A DNA stretch of 5,530 bases from positions 1 to 5,530 of the forward strand of contig JBBRMT010000280.1 in the NCBI GenBank assembly GCA_038230695.1, in the 5' to 3' direction. The stretch comes from QHBQ01 sp038230695 (GTDB lineage: Bacteria; Chloroflexota; Chloroflexia; QHBQ01). The position numbers were made by a program, and so were the translations under genes. Position 1 is the stretch's first letter; the number at the start of each line of letters is the position of its first letter. Positions 1 to 5,530 of the stretch are shown piece after piece. The notes below the pieces were generated by a model. It ran no database searches. It saw only the letters and a program-made list of their open reading frames with translations, and was not told the origin of the DNA.

Positions 1-129
1 CGTATGTCATGCGCCCCTACCCAACATTGTCGCCGCCGATAGGCATCTGTCCGCTTCACGCTGGCGTATGCCATGCGCCCCTACCCCAACATTGTCGCCG
101 CCGATAGGCATCGGTGCGCTTCACCGGGG
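1..129. repeat. Tandem repeat, two ~65-bp units
   Basis: Two direct copies lie head to tail, at about 1-64 and 65-129. They differ by one C (the CTACCC/CTACCCC run) and a few substitutions, and both contain the core ATTGTCGCCGCCGATAGGCA. The shorter core CGCCCCTAC occurs a third time at 142-150, one period further on, so a degraded third unit may follow. The start of the array may lie outside the window. I see no coding signal here. An open reading frame from 73 does run through it into the peptidase gene, but this looks like chance readthrough of GC-rich DNA. Similar GC-rich units ending in CCCCTAC are, from memory, common between genes in Chloroflexota; this is not verified here. Confidence 0.8.
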
Positions 130-147
130 CGGGCAGCCGCCCGCCCC
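126..147. repeat. GC-rich perfect hairpin (9-bp stem, 4-nt loop)
   Basis: GGGGCGGGC (126-134) and its exact reverse complement GCCCGCCCC (139-147) flank the loop AGCC. There is no T run after it on either strand, so it is not a standard intrinsic terminator. It sits at the right end of the tandem repeat and is probably part of the same REP-like dispersed element. It could also act as a structured 3' end for an unseen upstream transcript. Confidence 0.7.
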
Positions 148-198
148 TACGTCATGGCTGGCATAGCCGGAGCGATGCTGCAATGCAAGGGTAGGTTT

Positions 199-234
199 TT
201 CCGTGTCTTCCGTCCGTTCCGTGTCCTCGTGATT
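199..234. repeat. 18-bp direct repeat in the peptidase upstream region
   Basis: TTCCGTGTC occurs at 199-207 and again at 217-225, giving two imperfect 18-bp units about 40 bp upstream of the peptidase -10 element. The units are rich in pyrimidines and have no coding signal. They could be a simple-sequence remnant or a pair of binding sites; nothing in the sequence decides between these. Confidence 0.45.
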
Positions 235-270
235 CTAACACCCATCCCAACCGCGTGCGTCGTAGCCTTG

Positions 271-279
271 TGTTATAAT
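271..279 (+). promoter_or_regulatory. Extended -10 promoter of the peptidase gene
   Basis: TGTTATAAT gives a perfect TATAAT at 274-279 preceded by TGn at 271-273, the extended -10 form. No good -35 hexamer lies 16-18 bp upstream, which fits extended -10 promoters. The predicted start of transcription is near 286, leaving a leader of about 40 nt before the ATG at 325. Confidence 0.65.
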
Positions 280-324
280 AGGCTCAACGCAGTTACCATA
301 TATTCTGGAAGGGGACGGCAAGCA

Positions 325-2289
325 ATGGCAAAAGCGCAGGTTGCGCCCTACGGCGCATGGGCATCACCGATTACCACCGATTTGATTGTGGCGGGACAGG
401 TGGGGTTGGGCGGGCCGATGATTGACGGCGGCAGCTTCTACTGGCTGGAGGGGCGGGCGGTCAACAAAGGCCGGAGTACGCTGGTGCGCCACGCCGCTGA
501 TGGGCAGGTTGACGACGTAACCGACTCCGACTTCAATGTACGCACGCGGGTGCATGAGTATGGCGGCGGCTCATACACGGTTGCCGATGGGGTGGCTTAT
601 TGCTCCAACTTCGACGATAACCACATCTATCGCCTGGCCGCCAACGCCAAGCCAGAGCCGCTCACCAGTGATAGTTCGCTGCGCTATGCCGACCTGATCG
701 TGGATTGCAAGCGGGGGCGGCTTATTTGCGTGCGTGAGGATCACCGCAACGAGGGCCAGGAGGCGATCAACACCATGGTCAGCCTACCGCTCGACGGCAA
801 CAGCGATGGGCAGGTGCTGCTCTCCGGCAACGACTTCTACTCCTCGCCACGCCTCAGCCCCGACGGTTCGCGCTTCGCCTGGCTAACCTGGAATCACCCC
901 AATATGCCCTGGGATGGCACCGAGCTATGGGTGGGCGAGCTGGCCGCCGATGGCAGCATCATCAACCCCAAGCTGGTCGCGGGCGGCGAAGGCGAGTCGA
1001 TCGTGCAGCCCGAATGGGCGGCGGATGGCACACTCTACTTCATCTCCGATCGCAACGGCTGGTGGAACATCTATCAGCGGGTGGACGGCAGCGATAAGCC
1101 ACTGGTGATGATGCAAGCGGAGTTCGCCAAACCACAGTGGTCATTCGGCCAGAGTAACTACGCCTTTGCCTCGGCAGATGAGATTATCTGCATTGTCAGC
1201 CAGAACGGTATTGACCGATTGATGCGCCTGGATACCCACAACGGCCAGCTAACCAGCATCACCACTCCCTATACCAGCATCGGCGGACTGATAGTGGAGG
1301 GCGGTAAAGCGTTGATGGTGGGCGGTGCGCCAACGCGGGGCTGGGAGCTAGCCAGCCTCGACCTTGCCAACAGTCATCTAGAGACCATCCGCCGCAGCAG
1401 CAATGTGCAACTCGACCCCGATTATATCTCCGTAGCCCAACCGATTGAGTTCCCCACCGAGAATGGCCTGACCGCTCACGCCCTGTTTTATCCGCCAACC
1501 AACCGCGATTACGCCGCGCCAGCAGGCGAACTGCCCCCGCTGGTGGTGCATAGCCATGGCGGGCCAACCGGCGCGGCGATCAGTGCGCTGAACCTGGGCA
1601 TCCAGTATTATACTAGCCGCGGCCTTGCCTACCTCGACGTAAACTATGGCGGCAGCACCGGATATGGCCGCGCCTATCGCCAAAGGTTGGAGGAGCAGTG
1701 GGGGGTAGTGGATGTGGATGACTGCGTAAATGGAGCGCGTTACCTGGTGCAGCGCGAACTGGTGGACGGCAACCGTCTCGCCATCACCGGCGGCAGCGCG
1801 GGTGGCTATACCACACTCTGCGCCGTCACCTTCCGTGACACCTTCAAGGCGGGGGCCAGTCACTTCGGCATCGGCGATTTGGAGACGTTCGTCAACGACA
1901 CGCACAAGTTCGAGTCGCGCTACGTGGAACGGCTGGTGGGTCGCTACCCGGAGCAGATTGAGCGTTACCGCGAACGTTCGGCCATCCACTTCCCCGAACG
2001 CATCTCCTGCCCGCTAATCATCTTCCAGGGGCTGGACGATAAGATCGTGCCGCCCAACCAGGCCCAGACTATGGTGGCCGCGCTGAAGGAGAAGGGGTTG
2101 CCCCATGCTTATCTTGCCTACGAGGGTGAGGGTCACGGCTTCCGCCGCGCCGAGAACATCAAACACGCGCTGGAGAGCGAACTATACTTCTACTCGCGCA
2201 TCTTCGGCTTCACCCTGGCCGATGCGGTTACGCCGGTGGAGATCGCAGGGATGAGTTTAGCCCGGCTTCTTCACCGTTACCACCCCTAG
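325..2289 (+). CDS. S9-family serine peptidase (prolyl oligopeptidase / acylaminoacyl-peptidase-like)
   Basis: This is a 654-residue serine peptidase expected to cleave short peptides; its exact specificity (acyl-aminoacyl, dipeptidyl or prolyl) cannot be read from sequence. Residues 1 to about 390 form the N-terminal beta-propeller, with HEYGGG at 77-82 and DRNGWWNIY at 242-250. The C-terminal alpha/beta-hydrolase domain has the oxyanion-site HGGP at 411-414, the nucleophile Ser491 in GGSAGG, Asp572 in GLDDKIVPP and His604 in GEGHGF, so the triad is intact. No signal peptide or membrane segment is visible, so it should be cytoplasmic. The ATG at 325 is chosen because GGAAGGGG (307-314) lies 10 nt upstream and a promoter lies at 271-279. 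The frame stays open back to 73, but that part crosses the promoter and repeats and resembles no peptidase sequence. The last 11 residues overlap the convergent methyltransferase gene and look like an acquired tail. Confidence 0.93.
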   Translation: MAKAQVAPYGAWASPITTDLIVAGQVGLGGPMIDGGSFYWLEGRAVNKGRSTLVRHAADGQVDDVTDSDFNVRTRVHEYGGGSYTVADGVAYCSNFDDNHIYRLAANAKPEPLTSDSSLRYADLIVDCKRGRLICVREDHRNEGQEAINTMVSLPLDGNSDGQVLLSGNDFYSSPRLSPDGSRFAWLTWNHPNMPWDGTELWVGELAADGSIINPKLVAGGEGESIVQPEWAADGTLYFISDRNGWWNIYQRVDGSDKPLVMMQAEFAKPQWSFGQSNYAFASADEIICIVSQNGIDRLMRLDTHNGQLTSITTPYTSIGGLIVEGGKALMVGGAPTRGWELASLDLANSHLETIRRSSNVQLDPDYISVAQPIEFPTENGLTAHALFYPPTNRDYAAPAGELPPLVVHSHGGPTGAAISALNLGIQYYTSRGLAYLDVNYGGSTGYGRAYRQRLEEQWGVVDVDDCVNGARYLVQRELVDGNRLAITGGSAGGYTTLCAVTFRDTFKAGASHFGIGDLETFVNDTHKFESRYVERLVGRYPEQIERYRERSAIHFPERISCPLIIFQGLDDKIVPPNQAQTMVAALKEKGLPHAYLAYEGEGHGFRRAENIKHALESELYFYSRIFGFTLADAVTPVEIAGMSLARLLHRYHP

Positions 2290-3084
2290 CACCCGCACCA
2301 GCGGCGCATTGGGGTTGAGGACAAGAGAGGTGGCGAGGTTGGCAAACATTCGGTCAATCTGGGCAATTGGCAAATCGTTTACCTTTGCCAGCGCACCCCG
2401 CGCATTGTAAAGCGCACCCAGCCCGGCGGCGTTTACCTGGGTGCGCTCGGCCAGGTTGCTGCTGGCAAAGGGGTCGTCCTGTTCGTCGTCATGGTAGGTG
2501 TAATCGCTGAAGCCTGCCGCTGCCAGAAGGGCGGGCAGTTCGTTCATAATGTGGGGATGCGAACCAATGCGCTCCAGGGTCTGGAAGAACAGACCGAACA
2601 GGCGATCGCCATCCGAGCCGTCTCCTGCGCCTCCCATTGCCTCAGTAGCGTCAATAATCCACAGGGTTGCGCCGGGGCGCATCAGGTTGTAGGCGTGGGC
2701 TAGCACCGCTGCCGGTTGCTGAGTGTGCATCAGCAGCAGGCACATGAACACCAGATCGAACGGGCCATCGGGCAACGCCTGCTGCACATCGCCAGCCACA
2801 AAGCGGGCGGTGCGGTACTCACGCTCGGCCTTCTGGTTGGCAGTCTGCACCGCATGGGGGTCGCGGTCAATGCCCACCAGTTCCGCGCCGAGGTAGACAT
2901 CCTGCAAGGCAAAGCCCAGTTGACCTTCGCCACAGCCCACATCGAGGATGCGATGCACCTCATCGCCGCCGAAGGCGCGGGCGCGGGCGCGTACATAGCG
3001 GGCAATCAGGCGGCTCTGGGTCTCCAACCGCTGGCGGTCGAGTTCGGCATCGCCGAAGATGTAGGGATTGCTGGGTTCGCTCAA
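2257..3084 (-). CDS. Class I SAM-dependent methyltransferase, second gene of a tandem pair
   Basis: This 275-residue protein has a Rossmann-type methyltransferase core. Motif I is ILDVGCGEG (46-54), the acidic residue after strand 2 is D73 in GIDRD, D99 sits in AGDVQQ, and PFDLVF at 108-113 is the strand-4 region. A Gly/Asp-rich linker follows at about 150-160, then a C-terminal helical part containing SHPHIMNELPALLAAAGF (175-192) and LGALYNAR (222-229). It should bind SAM and methylate an unknown small molecule or macromolecule; no signal peptide is seen. It starts with TTG: GGGGAG (3095-3100) lies 10 nt upstream, and the N-terminus matches the neighbouring paralogue residue for residue (NPYIFG at the same offset). 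Only 15 nt separate it from the upstream paralogue, and its ribosome-binding site abuts that gene's stop, so the two are co-transcribed and perhaps translationally coupled. Its 3' end overlaps the peptidase gene by 33 bp. Confidence 0.9.
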   Translation of the reverse strand: MSEPSNPYIFGDAELDRQRLETQSRLIARYVRARARAFGGDEVHRILDVGCGEGQLGFALQDVYLGAELVGIDRDPHAVQTANQKAEREYRTARFVAGDVQQALPDGPFDLVFMCLLLMHTQQPAAVLAHAYNLMRPGATLWIIDATEAMGGAGDGSDGDRLFGLFFQTLERIGSHPHIMNELPALLAAAGFSDYTYHDDEQDDPFASSNLAERTQVNAAGLGALYNARGALAKVNDLPIAQIDRMFANLATSLVLNPNAPLVRVLGVVTVKKPG

Positions 3085-3099
3085 GGTTCTTATTCTCCC

Positions 3100-3930
3100 C
3101 TAATCTGGCTTGTGGGCAGTGATGACAGCAAACAGCGGTGGAGTGCTGAGGCGGGTATCGTTCATCATTGCATTGACGAAATTGACGAACATATTATCGA
3201 AATCGGCAAGCGCAATACCGTTCAGCGCGGCGATTGTCTGGCGGGCGTTGAACAGTGCGCCCAGCGCGACGGCGTTAACCTGCATCCGGTCGGCGGCATT
3301 GCTGCTCATAGTCGGATGATCGGTGGTGGTTTCGCGGCGGGCGCAGTCCACGAAGCCAGCAGCCGCTAGCAAGGCGGGCATCTCGCTGGCAATGTTGGGG
3401 TGAGCGCCCAGCCGGGTTAGCGTTGTAAAGAAGAGCGTGGCTAGCTCGGTGCCACTGGCGGTGGGGAATGTCGCATCGCGGGTTTCGCCATTGCTGTCAA
3501 TCACCCACAGGGTTGCGCCGGGGCGCATCACCGCATAGGCATGAAGCAGAACGGCATCGGGCCGCTGTGTATGCAGCAGGATGTTGGAAAGAAACACCAG
3601 GTCGAAGGGGCCAGCAGGCAATCCTTGCTGAATATCGCTTTGCAAGAAGGTGGCAGAGCGTTGCTCCTGCATAGCGTGGGTCTGAGCGCGGCTGATCACC
3701 GCCGCATCGCGGTCAACACCGATCAGGGTTGCGCCGGGGTAAACATCCTGCAAGGCAAAGCCAAGCTGACCATCGGCGCAACCACCATCCAGGATGCGCT
3801 GAACCTTATCGCCGCAGAAGGCACGGGCGTGCGCCCGAATATAGCGGATAAACAGGCGACTCTGGGTTTCGAGCCGTTGACGGTCGGTATCCAGGTTGCC
3901 GAAGATGTAAGGATTGTTGTCCTGCTGCAT
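3100..3930 (-). CDS. Class I SAM-dependent methyltransferase paralogue, first gene of the pair
   Basis: This 276-residue protein is about 60% identical by eye to the following gene over the first 146 residues, and less similar after that. Shared blocks include DRQRLETQSRL (16-26), GQLGFALQDVY (54-64) and MRPGAT (135-140). D73 (GVDRD), D99 and the PFDLVF strand are kept. Motif I reads ILDGGCADG (46-54), so the usual GxGxG loop has become GxAxG, and residue 49 is Gly where the other copy has Val. SAM binding may therefore be weaker or changed, although such variants can stay active. The ATG at 3928-3930 has AGGAAGG (3939-3945) 8 nt upstream. The gene is transcribed from the strong promoter at 3963-3991 and leads a two-gene operon. 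The substrate is unknown. The frame is intact, so it is not an obvious pseudogene. Confidence 0.9.
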   Translation of the reverse strand: MQQDNNPYIFGNLDTDRQRLETQSRLFIRYIRAHARAFCGDKVQRILDGGCADGQLGFALQDVYPGATLIGVDRDAAVISRAQTHAMQEQRSATFLQSDIQQGLPAGPFDLVFLSNILLHTQRPDAVLLHAYAVMRPGATLWVIDSNGETRDATFPTASGTELATLFFTTLTRLGAHPNIASEMPALLAAAGFVDCARRETTTDHPTMSSNAADRMQVNAVALGALFNARQTIAALNGIALADFDNMFVNFVNAMMNDTRLSTPPLFAVITAHKPD

Positions 3931-3962
3931 TGGTGTTGCCTTCCTAAAAGTGATGCAAGGTC

Positions 3963-3991
3963 AGTATAGCATTGCCAGGTTGGTATGTCAA
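3963..3991 (-). promoter_or_regulatory. Near-consensus promoter of the methyltransferase operon
   Basis: Read on the - strand, a perfect -35 TTGACA (3986-3991) is followed by a 17-bp spacer and the -10 TATACT (3963-3968), with TGC just before the -10 (extended -10). Eleven of the twelve hexamer bases match the sigma-70 consensus. Transcription should start near 3956, giving a short leader of about 26 nt before the ATG at 3930. This is the best promoter in the window. Confidence 0.85.
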
Positions 3992-4011
3992 AGCCCGCCA
4001 GTTTTCGCCAT

Positions 4012-4029
4012 TACCACCATTATGTGGTA
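4012..4029. promoter_or_regulatory. Candidate operator: inverted repeat TACCAC-N6-GTGGTA
   Basis: TACCAC (4012-4017) and GTGGTA (4024-4029) are perfect inverted arms around CATTAT. The right arm overlaps the extended -10 of the amidohydrolase promoter (TGGTACAAT, 4025-4033), which is where a repressor would block RNA polymerase. It lies about 20 bp outside the divergent methyltransferase -35. A six-base arm can arise by chance, and no regulator gene is visible in the window. Confidence 0.4.
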
Positions 4030-4033
4030 CAAT
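4025..4033 (+). promoter_or_regulatory. Extended -10 promoter of the amidohydrolase gene
   Basis: TGGTACAAT contains TACAAT (4028-4033), one mismatch from TATAAT, with TGn before it. No clear -35 is present; TTCGCC at 4004-4009 (18-bp spacing) is the nearest weak candidate. Transcription should start near 4040, with a leader of about 25 nt that carries the AGGAGG ribosome-binding site. Confidence 0.55.
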
Positions 4034-4064
4034 AACACAATCAAACATCCAGGAGGAAGCCTAA

Positions 4065-5282
4065 ATGCTGGTAATCAAGGGTGGGTTGGTCATTACCATG
4101 AACGGTGATGATATAGAAGATGGCATGATCCAGATTGACAAGGATAGCGGCAAGATCGTGGCGGTTGGCAAGGATCTTGCTGTTGGCGAGGGTGACGAAG
4201 TAATTGACGCAGCAGGCAAGGTGATCCATCCCGGCTATATTGATACCCACACCCACCTGGGCGTTCACGAAGAGGGTATCGGCTGGGAGGGCCGCGATGT
4301 CAACGAAATGACCGACCCCACCACCCCACATATGCGGGCGATTGACGGCGTGTACATGAACGATGAGGGCTTCCGCGATGCGCTCAAGGCGGGCATCACC
4401 ACCGTCGAGGTCAAGCCCGGTAGCGGCAACGTGATTGGCGGCCTATGCGTCACGCTCAAAACCTGGTCGCCTGGGCCGGGGCGCATCGTGGATAACGCAG
4501 TGCTGCGCTCACCCAGCGGGATGAAAGCCGCTTTCGGCGAGAACCCCAAGCGGGTCTATAGCGAACAGAAAAAGTCGCCCAGCACCCGCATGGGGGTGGC
4601 CGCTGTCTTCCGCGACATTATCATCCAGACGCAGAACTATCTGGAGAAGCAAACCAAGGCCGATGCCGACAAGCCATTCGAGCGCAACCTGAAGCTGGAG
4701 TCGCTGGCGCTGGTTTTGCGCGGCGAAATCCCTTTCCGCATCCATAGCCACCGCGCCGACGACATTATGACCGTACTACGCATCCGCGACGAGTTCGGCT
4801 TCCCGATGGTGCTGGAACACTGCACCGAGGCGTGGAAGGTGGCCGAGGAGCTAGTCAAGCGCGACATTGCCTGCAGCGTCGGCCCGCTGATGACCAGCCG
4901 CAGCAAGGTGGAGTTGCGCGACCGCACATTCCGCGCTCCCGCCCTGTTGCAGAAGGCCGGGGTTAAGATTAGCATCTGCACCGACCACCCGGTAATTCCC
5001 ATCCAGCATCTTGTCACTCAGGTGATTATCGCGGTGCGCGACGGCCTGGATGGGCGCGATGCGCTCAAGGCGGTTACAATCAACGCAGCAGAGATGCTGG
5101 GCGTGGATGCGCGGGTGGGCAGCCTCGCCCCCGGCAAGGATGCCGACATCGTGATCCGTGACCGCCATCCGCTCGACATCACCTCGCACGTAGAGCAGGT
5201 GTTGATTGGTGGGCAGGTTGTCTGCCGACTTCACCCCGATGCGCTGGAGCGCACCCCCGGCGATGAATACGAAATAGCCTGA
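4065..5282 (+). CDS. Metal-dependent amidohydrolase-superfamily protein
   Basis: This 405-residue protein belongs to the amidohydrolase superfamily, in the branch related to imidazolonepropionase and dihydroorotase-like hydrolases whose members mostly lack an assigned substrate. A small beta-sandwich domain is built from about residues 1-55 and 350-390. Between them is the TIM-barrel with the metal-binding HTH (62-64) in PGYIDTHTHLG, PGSGNVIGG (118-126), GMKAAFGENPKRVY (152-165), HSH (227-229), His252 in LEHC and Asp307 in CTDHP, the usual last metal or catalytic Asp. The C-terminal GSLAPGKDADIVI (352-364) is the standard superfamily ending. No signal peptide is visible, so it is cytoplasmic. 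The start is firm: AGGAGG (4051-4056) is 8 nt upstream and an in-frame TAA directly precedes the ATG. It is transcribed alone from 4025-4033, divergently from the methyltransferases. The reaction is probably hydrolysis of a cyclic or linear amide; the substrate cannot be told from sequence. Confidence 0.9.
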   Translation: MLVIKGGLVITMNGDDIEDGMIQIDKDSGKIVAVGKDLAVGEGDEVIDAAGKVIHPGYIDTHTHLGVHEEGIGWEGRDVNEMTDPTTPHMRAIDGVYMNDEGFRDALKAGITTVEVKPGSGNVIGGLCVTLKTWSPGPGRIVDNAVLRSPSGMKAAFGENPKRVYSEQKKSPSTRMGVAAVFRDIIIQTQNYLEKQTKADADKPFERNLKLESLALVLRGEIPFRIHSHRADDIMTVLRIRDEFGFPMVLEHCTEAWKVAEELVKRDIACSVGPLMTSRSKVELRDRTFRAPALLQKAGVKISICTDHPVIPIQHLVTQVIIAVRDGLDGRDALKAVTINAAEMLGVDARVGSLAPGKDADIVIRDRHPLDITSHVEQVLIGGQVVCRLHPDALERTPGDEYEIA

Positions 5283-5289
5283 TTTGCGT

Positions 5290-5295
5290 TATAAT
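5290..5295 (+). promoter_or_regulatory. Likely -10 element of the promoter for the right-end gene
   Basis: A perfect TATAAT begins 8 nt after the amidohydrolase stop. Its surroundings, TTGCGTTATAATAG (5284-5297), match the peptidase promoter region TTGTGTTATAATAG (268-281) at 13 of 14 bases. No convincing -35 is seen. Transcription would start near 5302, leaving a leader of about 140 nt before the GTG at 5442. Confidence 0.55.
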
Positions 5296-5441
5296 AGTAC
5301 AACCAACAACGTCGCACCGCAAACGGAAAACGAAAAAGCAATAGGTAGTGGCACTGATATTGAGCCGGTTTACGCAAAGGTGCGTAGCGTTCGACCCGTG
5401 CAGTGCGTGCCTCCTAGCCTGTTAATAGAGGAGATACAAAA
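5296..5441 (+). other. Long 5' leader with two small hairpins
   Basis: This noncoding stretch lies between the TATAAT and the partial gene. TACGCA (5371-5376) pairs with TGCGTA (5381-5386) around the loop AAGG. CTCCT (5411-5415) is complementary to AGGAG (5429-5433), the ribosome-binding site of the next gene, with a 13-nt loop. The left part (5300-5345) is A-rich. It matches no riboswitch I recognise, and no terminator hairpin with a T run is present. Confidence 0.4.
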
Positions 5442-5530
5442 GTGGCCGTTAACGTATACAGCATAGACAATCGGCTCGAGGGTAAACTCAGAGCCTTGTA
5501 CCAGTCGCATCTCGAACGTAGCAACAAGAC
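5442..5530 (+). CDS. Start of an unidentified protein gene, cut by the window edge
   Basis: A GTG start at 5442 is preceded by GAGGAG (5428-5433) at a spacing of 8 nt. An in-frame TAG at 5415-5417 limits the start to this codon. Twenty-nine codons are visible, beginning MAVNVYSIDNRLEG, and the frame is still open at the edge. The residues after position 10 look like a charged amphipathic helix (LEGKLRALYQSHLERSNK). This is too short for a family call. A tyrosine-recombinase N-terminal helix is one speculative option, among many others. It appears to have its own promoter at 5290-5295 and a long leader, so it is probably not simply co-transcribed with the amidohydrolase. Confidence 0.65.
   Translation, partial: MAVNVYSIDNRLEGKLRALYQSHLERSNK

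Noticed and set aside
126..147. Hairpin as an intrinsic terminator
   Set aside because: No run of T follows the stem on either strand.
73..324. 84-residue N-terminal extension of the peptidase reading frame
   Set aside because: It runs through the tandem repeat, the hairpin and the TATAAT promoter, has no ribosome-binding site of note at 73, and does not resemble the S9 family; the ATG at 325 has a good ribosome-binding site.
1378..1989. 203-residue open frame on the - strand inside the peptidase gene
   Set aside because: It is antisense to the conserved catalytic domain, with no recognisable family features or promoter.
2716..3369. 217-residue open frame on the + strand across both methyltransferases
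   Set aside because: It is antisense to two well-supported genes, spans their junction, and is explained by GC-rich codon bias leaving the opposite strand open.
3724..3739. CAGGGTTGCGCCGGGG, which also occurs at 3507-3522 and 2661-2676 (a possible dispersed repeat)
   Set aside because: In each case it encodes part of a PGATL peptide in the methyltransferases, so it reflects codon bias and gene duplication rather than a separate element.
5381..5400. GTTCGACCC, resembling a tRNA T-loop
   Set aside because: The flanking bases do not form a 5-bp T-stem, and no anticodon arm or acceptor stem can be found upstream.
5284..5466. 60-residue frame starting with TTG
   Set aside because: It begins inside the TATAAT promoter region, has no ribosome-binding site, and overlaps the well-supported GTG start at 5442 in another frame.

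Overview
The window is a stretch of ordinary bacterial chromosome with moderately high GC. It holds four complete protein genes and the first 29 codons of a fifth. The organism is most likely a member of the Chloroflexota. That is an inference from the style of the S9 peptidase and methyltransferase proteins and from the GC-rich repeats ending in CGCCCCTAC between genes; nothing here fixes the taxonomy. I see no mobile element, CRISPR array, structural RNA gene or defence system.

Layout. Positions 1-150 hold a tandem repeat with a period of about 65 bp and a strong GC-rich hairpin, followed by a short 18-bp direct repeat (199-234) and an extended -10 promoter. This leads to a cytoplasmic S9-family serine peptidase (325-2289, + strand). 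Facing it on the - strand is a two-gene operon of tandem paralogous SAM-dependent methyltransferases. The first gene is 3930-3100, and the second is 3084-2257, which starts with TTG. The second overlaps the end of the peptidase gene tail to tail by 33 bp. A near-consensus sigma-70-type promoter at 3963-3991 (- strand) drives the pair. Transcribed divergently from it is a metal-dependent amidohydrolase (4065-5282, + strand) with its own promoter, whose -10 overlaps a perfect 6-6-6 inverted repeat. A further TATAAT lies just past the amidohydrolase stop. It precedes a leader of about 140 nt and a GTG-started gene that runs off the window at 5530.

How the genes fit together. The peptidase and the amidohydrolase are both hydrolases with roles plausible in peptide or amide turnover, but they sit in separate transcription units and no common pathway can be claimed. 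The methyltransferases are a clear gene duplication in which the upstream copy has altered its SAM-binding loop (GCADG instead of GCGEG), suggesting functional divergence. No undescribed multi-gene system is evident. The points most worth a second look are the methyltransferase duplication, the palindrome on the amidohydrolase promoter, the tail-to-tail overlap and the structured leader at the right end.
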